Positions 16,882 to 26,164 of a DNA stretch of 64,000 bases are shown in pieces. Position 1 is the stretch's first letter, and each line of letters begins with the position of its first letter. The DNA is taken from assembly GCF_000621205.1 (NCBI RefSeq), contig NZ_KK211228.1, forward strand, positions 80,246 through 144,245, given 5' to 3'. This DNA is from Halotalea alkalilenta DSM 17697. Its GTDB lineage: Bacteria; Pseudomonadota; Gammaproteobacteria; Pseudomonadales; Halomonadaceae. Position numbers and translations under genes: made by a program. A model generated the notes under the pieces. That model saw only the letters and a list, made by a program, of their open reading frames with translations. It did no database searches and was not told where the DNA came from.

Positions 16882-17844
16882 CTAATCACCGAACGCGAGC
16901 AGCGGGTTGAAGCTGGCGCGGGCGTAGCCTTCGGCGTCGAGCAGCGCGTCCAGTCCGAGGCTTGCGAGGTCTTCGGCGAGCGGCTCTGCGTCGGCCTCCC
17001 ACTCACGGTCGACCAGTTTGAGGCTGCCGCCGCATTCGCCGCAGCACTCCGCGCGCAGTGCGAGCCCGCGCTTGCCCTGCTCGTCCTCGCAGCCGATGTA
17101 GTCGAGCTTGGCAGTGCCGGTGCACTGGCTGCAGCGGGCGCGTTCGAAGTACCACTCGGTGGCGCACAGGCCGCAGTGCAGGTAGCGCGTCCGCGAGCGC
17201 TGGCGGCCGAGCTGGACCACCGAGGCGAGCGGTGCCGAGCCGCAGCATGGGCAGCGGCCTTCGGCACCGGCCAGCGGTCGACCGGGCAGCGGCTCGAGCG
17301 TGCGGGCGAGGCGCGTCCAAGCGACTTGCAGCGCGGCCCCCACCAGGGGTGCAAGCGCCCGGGTATCGCGCGGGATCGGTGCATGGTCGAGCAGCCGCCG
17401 CGCCAGCGCCAGGCGCTGCTGCGCAGAAACGTCGATGAGCCGCCCGAGCAGCAGGCGCTGGGCGGCAAAACGCTCGCCCTCGCGAGCGAGCAGTTCGTCG
17501 AGCGTAGCCAGCAGCGCGTCGAGGTCGTCCCGCCAGTCCAGCGAGCCGAGCAGCGCCGCAGGGGTCAGCGGCGCTACGCCGTGCTGGACGGCGACACGCC
17601 AGGCGCGCGCGTCGAAGCCGACGGTGGAAACGCGGTCGAGACTGGTCCGGTGCTGCGCCTGACACAGCAGCGCCGAGAAGTGGAGGAACTCGCCCATTGC
17701 CGGCAGCCGCGAGGCCAGCTGGCGCAGCCGCTCGGCGCGGTGGGCGAAGATCCGCTGCCCGGCGACCACCACTTGGGGCGGTTCGCCATGGCGCGCGGGC
17801 TTGGGGTCGAAGGGGGTATCCGATATCCACTCGGTCATGGTCAT
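16882..17844 (-). CDS. fdhE: Formate dehydrogenase accessory protein FdhE
   Basis: A 320-residue cytoplasmic protein needed for maturation of respiratory formate dehydrogenases. The C-terminal half carries paired CxxC motifs that bind iron in the family: CPCCG, CGLC, CSQC and CGEC. The ATG overlaps the fdoI stop by four bases (ATGA), so it is the last gene of the fdo train. A gap of 287 bases separates it from selA; it contains small inverted repeats (such as gatcgctcagcgatc) and no gene I can support. Confidence 0.95.
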   Translation of the reverse strand: MTMTEWISDTPFDPKPARHGEPPQVVVAGQRIFAHRAERLRQLASRLPAMGEFLHFSALLCQAQHRTSLDRVSTVGFDARAWRVAVQHGVAPLTPAALLGSLDWRDDLDALLATLDELLAREGERFAAQRLLLGRLIDVSAQQRLALARRLLDHAPIPRDTRALAPLVGAALQVAWTRLARTLEPLPGRPLAGAEGRCPCCGSAPLASVVQLGRQRSRTRYLHCGLCATEWYFERARCSQCTGTAKLDYIGCEDEQGKRGLALRAECCGECGGSLKLVDREWEADAEPLAEDLASLGLDALLDAEGYARASFNPLLAFGD

Positions 17845-18569
17845 TCCCGTGCCTTGAGATCGCGCTCGGCGCCCGGCCGCTCGCCCTGCCCGTCTCGCGC
17901 TTTACGCTGCTCGACGAGATCCTGGTCGACGTGGTCTTCGTACCACAGCGGATGATGGTGCTTGGCCCAGGCCCGGCTGACCCAGCCGCGGGTCATCGCC
18001 CTGATCGAGCCCTTGACCCAGATCGCCGCATAGATGTGGACGATGATGGTGGCGATGGCGACGAACGCAGCGAGCGCATGGAGCAGGCTTGCCAGCCGGA
18101 TCAGCGGGATCGGGAAGTAGCCTGCGAACCACGGCCGCCACATGATCACACCGGTGACCAGCAGCAGCGGCACGCTGATCACCAGGCACCAGAACACCAG
18201 CTTCTGCCCGGGATTGAACTTGCCGATCGGTGGCAGCCGCTCGTCGTGGTTGGTGAGCACATCGCCGATCTGGCGCACCCAGCGCAGGTCGTTCTTGATC
18301 CACAGGTTGTAGCGCAGGTTGCTCGCCGCGATGGCGACGAAGAGCAGGAAGAACACCACGCCGATGAACGGGTGAAGTATCCGCGCCCACACCGGCCCCC
18401 CAAGCGTATGGGTGAGGAAGAAGAACGCCGGATGAAAGAACGCCAGCCCCGAGAGCGCCAGCAGGATGAAGCTCGCCGCCATGGTCCAGTGGTTGATCCT
18501 GGTCGAGGCGGGATAGCGCAGCATCATCCGCTGGCCGCGCTGGTTGCGTTTGACCTCGTCGTGCTTCAT
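17841..18569 (-). CDS. fdoI: Formate dehydrogenase cytochrome b556 subunit
   Basis: A 242-residue inner-membrane subunit that takes electrons from FdoH to quinone through two b haems. Four hydrophobic segments are visible, with histidines suitable as haem ligands at RINHW, LHPF, LLHAL and IVHIYAAIW. It is about 30 residues longer than the E. coli protein because of a charged C-terminal tail. It overlaps fdoH and fdhE by four bases at each end. Confidence 0.93.
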   Translation of the reverse strand: MKHDEVKRNQRGQRMMLRYPASTRINHWTMAASFILLALSGLAFFHPAFFFLTHTLGGPVWARILHPFIGVVFFLLFVAIAASNLRYNLWIKNDLRWVRQIGDVLTNHDERLPPIGKFNPGQKLVFWCLVISVPLLLVTGVIMWRPWFAGYFPIPLIRLASLLHALAAFVAIATIIVHIYAAIWVKGSIRAMTRGWVSRAWAKHHHPLWYEDHVDQDLVEQRKARDGQGERPGAERDLKARE

Positions 18570-19525
18570 CGCTCTTCCTCCTTGGCCGGGTCGCGCACCG
18601 TCGCGGCAGCCTCCTCGCCGCGGGTGTCGCGCAGGTAGCCCTCTTCACCCTCCGCGCCGAACACCTCTTCATCCGCCGGCTCCTCCTTGGGCCCTTTGGT
18701 GACGTAGTGGATGAAACCGGCGAAGGCGGTGATGCCGAGGATCGCGCTCATCAGCGGCTTGGTCACACCCTTCCAGGCGCCGACCAGCGGCGAGATGCGC
18801 GGGTCCTTGGGCAGACCCGCATAGAGCCCCGGCTCATCGGCGTGGTGCAGTACATACATCACGTGGGTGCCGCCGACGCCAGCGGGGTCGTAGATCCCCG
18901 CCTGGTCGAAGCCGCGCGCCTTGAGATCGTCCACCCGCTTGGCCGCGCGAATCAGCATCGCATCCTTGGAGCCGAACTCGATGCAGCCGGTCGGACAGGT
19001 CTTGACGCAGGCAGGTTCGAGCCCGACCGAGACGCGGTCCGAGCAGAGCGTGCACTTGTAAGACTTGCTGTCGTGCTTGGATATCCGCGGGATGTCGAAC
19101 GGGCAGCCAGTGACGCAGTAGCCGCAGCCGATGCACTTGTCGGAGTCGAAATCGACGATCCCGTTGGCGTACTGGACGATCGCCCCCGGCGCCGGACAGG
19201 CTTCGAGGCAGCCCGGCTCCGCGCAGTGCATGCAGCCGTCCTTGCGGATCAGCCATTCGAGATCGCCCGCCGGGTTCTCGTGCTCGGTGAAGCGCATCAC
19301 CGTCCAGGAGTGCTCGGTGAGGTCGGTCGGGTTGTTGTAGGTGCCATCGACGATCCCGACCTCGTCACGGATGTCGTTCCACTCCATGCAGGCGACCTGG
19401 CAGGCCTTGCAGCCGATGCACTTGGAGACATCGATCAGCTTGGCGACCTCTTCGACCTCCTCGCGCACCCGCGGCGGAGTCGTAGTGGTCGCCGAGCGGC
19501 GCACGATGTTCTGCGGGTTGGTCAT
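18566..19525 (-). CDS. fdoH: Formate dehydrogenase iron-sulfur subunit
   Basis: A 319-residue electron-transfer subunit with four [4Fe-4S] cluster motifs: [35 protein letters not shown] and CTLCSDRV...CVKTC. One transmembrane helix near residue 260 ([14 protein letters not shown]) anchors it on the periplasmic side. An acidic tail of about 45 residues follows the helix and is longer than usual. Its ATG overlaps the fdoG stop by four bases. Confidence 0.95.
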   Translation of the reverse strand: MTNPQNIVRRSATTTTPPRVREEVEEVAKLIDVSKCIGCKACQVACMEWNDIRDEVGIVDGTYNNPTDLTEHSWTVMRFTEHENPAGDLEWLIRKDGCMHCAEPGCLEACPAPGAIVQYANGIVDFDSDKCIGCGYCVTGCPFDIPRISKHDSKSYKCTLCSDRVSVGLEPACVKTCPTGCIEFGSKDAMLIRAAKRVDDLKARGFDQAGIYDPAGVGGTHVMYVLHHADEPGLYAGLPKDPRISPLVGAWKGVTKPLMSAILGITAFAGFIHYVTKGPKEEPADEEVFGAEGEEGYLRDTRGEEAAATVRDPAKEEER

Positions 19526-22500
19526 CGTTCACCTCCATGATCGGCATCGTCCTTCTCGACCTTGACCAGGAACGACTTGTACTCCGGCGTCTGGGTGTTG
19601 GCGTCGCCGACCGAAGGGGTCAGCGTGTTGGCGAGAAAGCCCTTGCGCGCCTGGCCGAGGAAACCCCAGTGGATCGGGATGCCGACCTGGTGGACGATCC
19701 GGCCACCCACGGTGATCGCCCTGATCCGCTTGGTCACCACCGCCACCGCGCGGATGTAGCCGCGCCTCGACGACACCTTGACCCAGTCGCCCGCGCGGAT
19801 CCCGAGCTCATTGCCGAGCGCCTCGCCGATCTCGACGAACTGCTCCGGCTGGACCACCGCATTGAGATGCGAGTGCTTGGTCCAGTAGTGGAAGTGCTCG
19901 GTGAGCCGATAGGTGGTCGCGGCGTGAGGGAACTCCTGCCAATCCCCGAGCATCGCGCGGTCGGCGTCGAAGATCCGCGCCGCGGGGTTGTTCTTCACCT
20001 TCTCCTTGCGCGGGAACAGCAGGTTGCCCTCCGGCACCGGGCTCTCGAACGGCTCGTAGTGGGTCGGGAACGGCCCATCGTTCATGCTCTGGCCGGCGAA
20101 CAGGTGCCCGACCCCCTCGGGGTTCATGATGAAGGGCATCTGGCCGAGCGCCGGTGGCGAGTTGGCTGGGAAATCGGGCACGTCGGCGCCGACCCAGCGC
20201 GACTGGGCCTCGTTCCACCAGATCAACGCCTTGCGCGGCGCCCAGGGTGTGCCGTCCGGCCGGGCCGCGGCTCGGTTGTAGAGGATCCGCCGGTTGGCGG
20301 GCCACGCCCAGGCCCAGCCGAGCGTCTGGCCATTGCCGTAGGGGTCCGAATTGTCGCGGTTGGCCATCTGGTTGCCCTGCTCGGTCCAGGCACCGGCGAA
20401 GACCCAGCAGCCGGAGAGCGTCGAGCCGTCGTCACGCAGCTCAGCAAAGCCTGAGAGCTGCTCGCCGGCCCGGCGCACCAGCACACCGTTCGGGTCGCGG
20501 ATATCGGCGAGCGCGCGGCCGTTGAACTCGCGCGCGATCTCGTCGGCCTCCGGCCGCTCGGGCTGCTTGTAGTCCCAGGCAAGGTTCAGGATCGGATCAG
20601 GAAACGCGCCGCCTTCGCGGGCGTAGAGCTCACGCACCCGGTGGAACAGCGCACCGATGATGTGGGTGTCCGGCATCGACTCGCCCGGACCGTCGGCGGC
20701 GACATAGTGCCACTGCAGCCAGCGGGCGCTGTTGACGATCGAACCTTCGTCCTCGGCGAACGAGTTGGCCGGCAGGCGGAACACCTCGGTCTGGATCTCG
20801 CTGGGGTCGACGTCGTTGAACTCACCGGCATTGCGCCAGAACTCGGCGGTCTCGGTATTCAGCGGATCGATCGAGACCAGATACTTGAGCTTGGCCAGCG
20901 CCTTCGACACCTTGTTCTTGTCGGGGATCGCCGCCAGCGGGTTGAAGCCCTGGCAGAAGTAGCCGTAGATCTCGCCTCGCGACATCCGCTCGAAGGTATC
21001 GAGCACGTCGTACAGAGGCTGGGTGAGCTTCGGCAGCCAGCCGTAGCACCAATCGTTGTCGGCCTGGGCTCGCTCGCCGTACCACGCCTTCATCAGGCTG
21101 ATGAAGAAGGCGTCCATGTGCTGCCAATAGGAGACCTGGTCAGCCACGGTGGGCATCTTGCGCCGGGCGTCGAGGAAGCTGGCAAGCGACTGCTCGGTCG
21201 CCGCGGGGGCGGCGATGTAACCGGGCAACTGGTTCGACAGAAGCCCCAGGTCGGTCAGCCCCTGGATGTTGGAGTGGCCGCGCAGCGCATTGACCCCGCC
21301 GCCCGGCAGCCCGATGTTGCCGAGCAGCAGTTGGACCATCCCCGCGGTGCGGATGATCTGCGCACCGATCGAGTGCTGGGTCCAGCCGAGCGCATAGAGG
21401 ATCGTCAGCGTGCGATCCTCGGTCGCCGTCGAGGCCATCTGCTCCCACACGTGCAGCATCCGATCCACCGGCGTACCGCAGATGCTCGAGACCATTTCCG
21501 GCGTATAGGCGTCATAGTGCGCGCGCATCAATTGGAATACGCAGCGCGGGTGCCTGAGGGTATCGTCGCGCAGCACGAAACCATCCGCGCCGGTCTGGTA
21601 GCGCCAGTTCTCCTTGGCATAGCTGCGGCGCGACTCGTCGTAGCCGTCGAACAGGCCATCCTCGAAGCCGAACGCCTCGTCGACCAAAAGCGCTGCGTCA
21701 GTGTAGTTGAGCACGTACTCGCGCTGGATCCGGTCGTTGTCGATCAAGTACTTGATCAACCCACCGAGGAAGGTGATGTCGGTACCGGTCCTGATCGGCG
21801 CGTAGTAGTCCGCCACCGAAGCGGTCCGCGTGAAGCGCGGGTCGACCACCATCAGCGTGGCGTTATTGTGCTCCTTCGCCTCGGTGACCCAGCGGAATCC
21901 CACTGGATGCGCCTCGGCGGCGTTGCCACCCATGACCAGGATGACGTCGGCGTTGCGAATATCGACCCAGTGATTGGTCATCGCACCGCGACCGAATGTT
22001 GGGGCAAGACCTGCCACCGTCGGTCCGTGTCAGACGCGCGCCTGGTTGTCGAATGCGACCATGCCGAGGCTCCTGACCACCTTGTGGGTCAGATAGCCGG
22101 ATTCGTTGGAAGAGGCCGAAGCGGCGAGAAAGCCGGTCGTGGCCCAGTGGTTGACCGTATTGCCCTGCTCGTCGGTGGTGACGAAGTTGGCGTCGCGGTC
22201 GGTCTTGATGTGACGGGCGATGCGCGTCAGCGCCTCATCCCAGGAAATCCGCTTCCACTCGCTGGTGCCGGGCTCGCGCACCTCGGGGAACCTGAGCCGC
22301 GACGGGCTCTTGACGTAGTCGAGCAGCCCCGCGCCCTTGGGGCACAGCGCGCCACGGCTGACCGGATGGTCGGGATCGCCTTCGATATGGATGATCTGCT
22401 GGTGGGCGTTCTTCGCCGCATCGCCCCGGCTATAGATCAACACGCCGCAGCCTACCGAGCAGTAGGTGCAGATGTTGCGGGTCTCGCGGGTGTGGGTGAG

Positions 22501-22623
22501 CTTGAACTGGCGCACGGAAGCCGCAGCGGCCTCCGGGGCGAAGCCCATCATCGCCATGCTCGAGCTTGCCACCCCCGCTGCCCCGAGCTTGAAAAACCCT
22601 CGTCGGGTCACTCTGATACTCAT
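19522..22623 (-). CDS. fdoG: Selenocysteine-containing formate dehydrogenase alpha subunit
   Basis: A molybdopterin catalytic subunit of 1033 residues that oxidises formate to CO2 in the periplasm. The N-terminus has a Tat signal (TRRGFFKLG). A [4Fe-4S] motif (CTYCSVGCG...CPKG) follows, and then an in-frame TGA at 22030-22032 (residue 198) in the context [16 protein letters not shown], exactly where E. coli FdnG/FdoG have selenocysteine. A SECIS-like hairpin lies just after it. The ATG at 22623 has GAGGAG five bases upstream. Standard gene callers will break this into two frames at the TGA; it is one gene, not a frameshift. Confidence 0.95.
21998..22032 (-). promoter_or_regulatory. SECIS element of fdoG
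   Basis: The UGA at 22030-22032 is followed after about 14 bases by the apical hairpin GGCA-GGTCT-TGCC (22015-22003). The GGTCT loop and its distance to the UGA match the E. coli fdnG SECIS. SelB recognises this hairpin to insert selenocysteine. Confidence 0.85.
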
Positions 22624-22833
22624 CACCTCTCCTCATCCAGCGTCGATACCGGACATTCGCCGCCCCTCTGATGGGGGCGATCCCAATAAGCCGGCCGCAT
22701 GCCGCCACGCACGCAAGCCACGGTCCGGTCCAGCTTAGCACGCGAATCGATGCGCCTGCTGCTAGACCAAAAGCGAGGGGTGCCGGCGCAAGGCCGGCTC
22801 AAGGCTGCCCTCTCAGAAAAACCTGTGACGCTT

Positions 22834-24585
22834 TTAGCCCGCGTCGATCACCGGACGATCGAGCATCTTCGAAACATACTCGCAGCGATGACGAAGATCA
22901 TCGAACGTACCTCGATCGGCGATTTTCCCGTCGGACATGATGTAAATATAGTTCGACAACTCCAGCAGCGAGGAGTTGTGAGTGATATTTATAACGGTCG
23001 CTGTAGGAAAGGCACGCCTGATATTCTTGTAAATATTTCTTTCATTACCGTGGTCGAGCGAGGACGTTGCCTCATCCAGAATGATCACCTTGGGTGATCG
23101 CAAGAACATCCTTGCTAACGAGAGCCGCTGTTTTTGCCCACCTGATAGCGTCTCACCGCGGTTTCCAATTTCAAGTTCCAGATCGATGGGCTCGTTATTG
23201 AGGGTGTACAGGCCAGCCAATTTCAAAGCCTGATACATATCCGCATCACTTGCGTTCGGATTGGCGATCGATAGATTGAACCTGAGGGAGTCCATGAAGA
23301 TATATTCATCTTGCGTGACGAGATACACGAAATCATTGATCCCCCCTGCCCCGAATTCCTTGACGCTGACATCACCCAAGGTGACATCGCCCTGGAAGGA
23401 CGCTTCCGTACCGGTCAATATCGCAGCGAGCGTCGATTTACCGGAACCACTTTCACCCGTTATGGTGACGAACTCACCATGAGGGATTTCAAGACTGATC
23501 CCTGCCAAGGCTGTTTCGCCTTCACCGTAATGATGACTGACATCGGTCAATTTAATATCGAAATCATTGGGAGGACACGGATCGAATGCCGCCTTTCCAT
23601 TTGTCTCGATGTCGTGAGCGCTGAAAAATTCATCGAGCGCGGCAACGGACTGCCTGACTTCACTCAGCAACATTCCAATGTTTTCGACTGGCGTCGACAA
23701 TAGCATTATGTACGAAACGATCATTACGAAATGTCCCAGGCTGACCGTGCCACGCTGGACACCATAGAGGTTATAGAAGAATATCAGGCTGAACAGTAAG
23801 ACACCCAGCATGGCATTGATAACGACCTGCCTGCCTGTCAACTGCCAGTACGCTCTCTGATCGGACCTCTCATTTTCAAGTCGATGAATATAGCGTTCAG
23901 TCAAGGTGCCGAAATTATTATTTTTCTTCGAAGCCATGATGTTATTCAATGAATCCGTCAGGATTTCATATGACATCACACTCGATTTCATCATTTTCGT
24001 CCGCCGGTCGACGATCTTATTCGTGAGTTTTACATTGATGACGACGAACAGGACGGCATACAGCGAAAATAAAACGGCAGAGAACGAGTCACCCGAGAAG
24101 ACGATGATGACCAGCGCAGTGCAAAGCTGCACGAGAGGAGGCATCAGCTCACTGCAGATCTTGCGCAGCAAAATGTAAATTTCGTTACTGGCTTGATTAA
24201 GCTCCTGTGACAATCTGCCTGAATTCTTTCTTCTGAATTCCTGGGCTTCCTTATGAAACATGCCTCTGAAATAGCCAATCGAGAGATTTTTGATTATTTC
24301 AACTCGCAAAAAGCTCTGTATTTTCAGCAACCAATATCCCGAAAGTTTGGAAGCGGATAAAATCGCGACATAAAGTACAGCCAGTACAAAAAGAAGATAG
24401 AGTATTCCCGTATAATGCCCTTGGTTCTCGGTCAGCAGCGTGACTATCGTACCGAGCACAAGGGGCATGATGGCGATCATGACAGATGCCATCGATGAAA
24501 TGACCATCAGCTTGACGATATCCAGCCACAGATGGCCGCTCAAGACTTTTTGTAGGATGTTGAAAAGGACCGTCATGCTCCGCAT
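22834..24585 (-). CDS. ABC exporter, fused permease and ATPase
   Basis: A 583-residue type I exporter half-transporter that would act as a homodimer in the inner membrane. About six transmembrane helices lie in residues 20-310. The nucleotide-binding domain has Walker A GESGSGKST, the signature LSGGQKQRLSLARM and Walker B VIILDEATSSLD. There is no peptidase domain at the N-terminus, so it resembles McjD-like or MsbA-like exporters more than bacteriocin-processing ones. GC content is clearly lower than that of the flanking genes. Small frames of unknown nature lie just upstream, and an IS scar borders the unit. The cargo is unknown; a peptide is possible. Confidence 0.85.
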   Translation of the reverse strand: MRSMTVLFNILQKVLSGHLWLDIVKLMVISSMASVMIAIMPLVLGTIVTLLTENQGHYTGILYLLFVLAVLYVAILSASKLSGYWLLKIQSFLRVEIIKNLSIGYFRGMFHKEAQEFRRKNSGRLSQELNQASNEIYILLRKICSELMPPLVQLCTALVIIVFSGDSFSAVLFSLYAVLFVVINVKLTNKIVDRRTKMMKSSVMSYEILTDSLNNIMASKKNNNFGTLTERYIHRLENERSDQRAYWQLTGRQVVINAMLGVLLFSLIFFYNLYGVQRGTVSLGHFVMIVSYIMLLSTPVENIGMLLSEVRQSVAALDEFFSAHDIETNGKAAFDPCPPNDFDIKLTDVSHHYGEGETALAGISLEIPHGEFVTITGESGSGKSTLAAILTGTEASFQGDVTLGDVSVKEFGAGGINDFVYLVTQDEYIFMDSLRFNLSIANPNASDADMYQALKLAGLYTLNNEPIDLELEIGNRGETLSGGQKQRLSLARMFLRSPKVIILDEATSSLDHGNERNIYKNIRRAFPTATVINITHNSSLLELSNYIYIMSDGKIADRGTFDDLRHRCEYVSKMLDRPVIDAG

Positions 24586-24644
24586 CGGATTTCGCCCCGT
24601 ACGTTGAGATGACCCAGGCGACTCAAGGTATCAATGAAGCTGAA

Positions 24645-24893
24645 CTATTCAAGGCTGATCCTGCTGAAACGAAAGCTTGGTTCTTTCAACGTCGTCATGG
24701 AAATCGTCCATAAATACGAATCCTCCATATCATCTAAAGATGATGATCTTCTGAAAATTTCCCTACTGTCTTGTGATGATGTCCAGCCCCTGTAATTGAC
24801 GAGTATCGAATCGATCATAGACTGAATCGAACCCTCGATAAACCGGCGTCGATTATTCGCATTCCATCGATTGGAGAAACAGTGACGGTGCAA
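24645..24893 (-). CDS. Small ORF upstream of the ABC exporter
   Basis: An 82-residue frame on the same strand as the exporter, 59 bases before it. Its first residues run out of the IS scar at 24892, so the true start may be an internal ATG (MIDSILVNYRG... at about 24815). No leader or core-peptide motif of a known RiPP class is visible. A separate 20-residue frame (MDDFHDDVERTKLSFQQDQP) lies inside the same DNA behind a GGAGG. Either could be a secreted or modified peptide, or the remains of a lost gene. Confidence 0.3.
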   Translation of the reverse strand: MHRHCFSNRWNANNRRRFIEGSIQSMIDSILVNYRGWTSSQDSREIFRRSSSLDDMEDSYLWTISMTTLKEPSFRFSRISLE

Positions 24894-24945
24894 TGCCGCG
24901 ACCGAGGCTCTCGATCACGGCATTTCTTTCAAGCTGGCGTGCGCA
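24892..24945 (-). mobile_element. Scar of an IS481-type transposase gene
   Basis: About 54 bases, beginning aatgccgcgaccga, match the helix-turn-helix-coding part of the IS481 transposase at 7910-7970 at roughly 80 per cent of positions and in the same orientation. The frame is interrupted by a stop (TGA in place of CGA). No other part of the element remains. It marks the boundary between the low-GC exporter unit and the GC-rich oxidase gene. Confidence 0.6.
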
Positions 24946-24966
24946 GGTGACGAGCCAAACCCGCCC

Positions 24967-26130
24967 TCAGCCGGCGCTGAGCACCGAGCGCTTCGGATCG
25001 AACAGCGAGATCGGGTGCTCGGTGGTGCCGGTGGTCGCCAGGTCGGCGAGGACTTCTCCGATCACCGGCACGAACTTGAAGCCGTGGCCGGAGAAGCCGC
25101 AGCCGAGCACCACCTGGGGCTTGTCCGGGTAGGGGCCGAGGATGAAGTGTTCGTCCGGGGTGACTGAGTAGAGGCAGGTCTTGGCCTGCACCAGCCCCCC
25201 CGTCAGATAGGGGAACAGCTCGAGCGCGCGGCGGCGCATCTGCTCCACTTCGGCGTCGTAGACGTTGCGGTCGATGGTCTGCGGCGTGGTCGGGGTACCG
25301 AGGCGAAAGAAGCCCAATTTGAAACCGCCCTCGCGGCCGTCGGTCATCGGGAAGCCGTAGATCTGCTGGTTGCCGTGGGTCTCTTCGATGTAGATCGGGT
25401 GACGCTTGTCCTCGTAGAGCTCATAGGGCACGGCGTCGGAGAATTCGGGGGTGAACCAGTAAAACACCATCCGCTCGATGCTCAGCGGGAAGCGCAGCTC
25501 CGGCAGCAGCTGCGGTGCCCAGGCGCCGGGGGTGATGATCAGCTTGTCGGCGCCATACTGGCCCTGGCTGGTGACCACTTCGACACCGCCGCCCGGCGTC
25601 GCCGACCAGTGGGTCACCGGCTCGCCGAAGCGGATCGTCGCCCCCTTGCGCGCCGCCACTTCGGCGTTGGCCATGGTGGTCTCCTCCGGGCGCACGTAGC
25701 CGGCGTTGGGCTCGTAGAGCGCGAAGGCATCGTCGGTCGGGTTCATCGTCGGGAAGCGGCGCCGAACCTCGGCGGCATCGAGCACCTCGTGCTCGATGCC
25801 GTGCAGCTGCGCCGCTTCCATGCTGCCCTTGAACACCAGGTTGTCGCGGTCGCCGATGTAGATGCCGCCGCAGAGATTGACGATCTCGCGCCCGGACTCG
25901 CGCTCGAGCTTGTGCCAGCCCTCGTAGGCCCGACGCAGCAGCGGCACGTAGTCGGGGCTTTCGAAGTAGGCCTGGCGGACGATCCGGGTACCGCCGTGGG
26001 CCGAGCCCTGGTCATGTCCCGGCCAGAAGGTCTCGAGCCCCAGCACCTTGACCCCTCGTTCGGCCAGCACGTTGGCCGCGGCACCACCCATGGAGCCTAC
26101 CCCGATGACGATGACATCGTAATGTTCCAT
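24967..26130 (-). CDS. Monomeric sarcosine oxidase-like flavoenzyme
   Basis: A 387-residue cytoplasmic oxidase of the MSOX/N-methyltryptophan oxidase family. It would convert sarcosine (N-methylglycine) to glycine, formaldehyde and H2O2. It starts MEHYDVIVIGVGSMG with the FAD-binding Rossmann motif. The cysteine in KTCLYSVTPDEHF matches the position that holds FAD covalently in MSOX, and CGFSGHGFKF near the C-terminus is also typical. The start at 26130 is fixed by the Rossmann motif. It lies 34 bases after the dimethylglycine dehydrogenase-like gene, which would supply sarcosine. Confidence 0.85.
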   Translation of the reverse strand: MEHYDVIVIGVGSMGGAAANVLAERGVKVLGLETFWPGHDQGSAHGGTRIVRQAYFESPDYVPLLRRAYEGWHKLERESGREIVNLCGGIYIGDRDNLVFKGSMEAAQLHGIEHEVLDAAEVRRRFPTMNPTDDAFALYEPNAGYVRPEETTMANAEVAARKGATIRFGEPVTHWSATPGGGVEVVTSQGQYGADKLIITPGAWAPQLLPELRFPLSIERMVFYWFTPEFSDAVPYELYEDKRHPIYIEETHGNQQIYGFPMTDGREGGFKLGFFRLGTPTTPQTIDRNVYDAEVEQMRRRALELFPYLTGGLVQAKTCLYSVTPDEHFILGPYPDKPQVVLGCGFSGHGFKFVPVIGEVLADLATTGTTEHPISLFDPKRSVLSAG

Positions 26131-26164
26131 CACACTCTGCTCGCTTTGTTCATTGGTGGAAGAT

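Noticed and set aside
19522-22626. fdoG as two genes or a frameshifted pseudogene
   Set aside because: The TGA sits exactly at the selenocysteine position, is followed by a SECIS hairpin, and the sel genes are adjacent.
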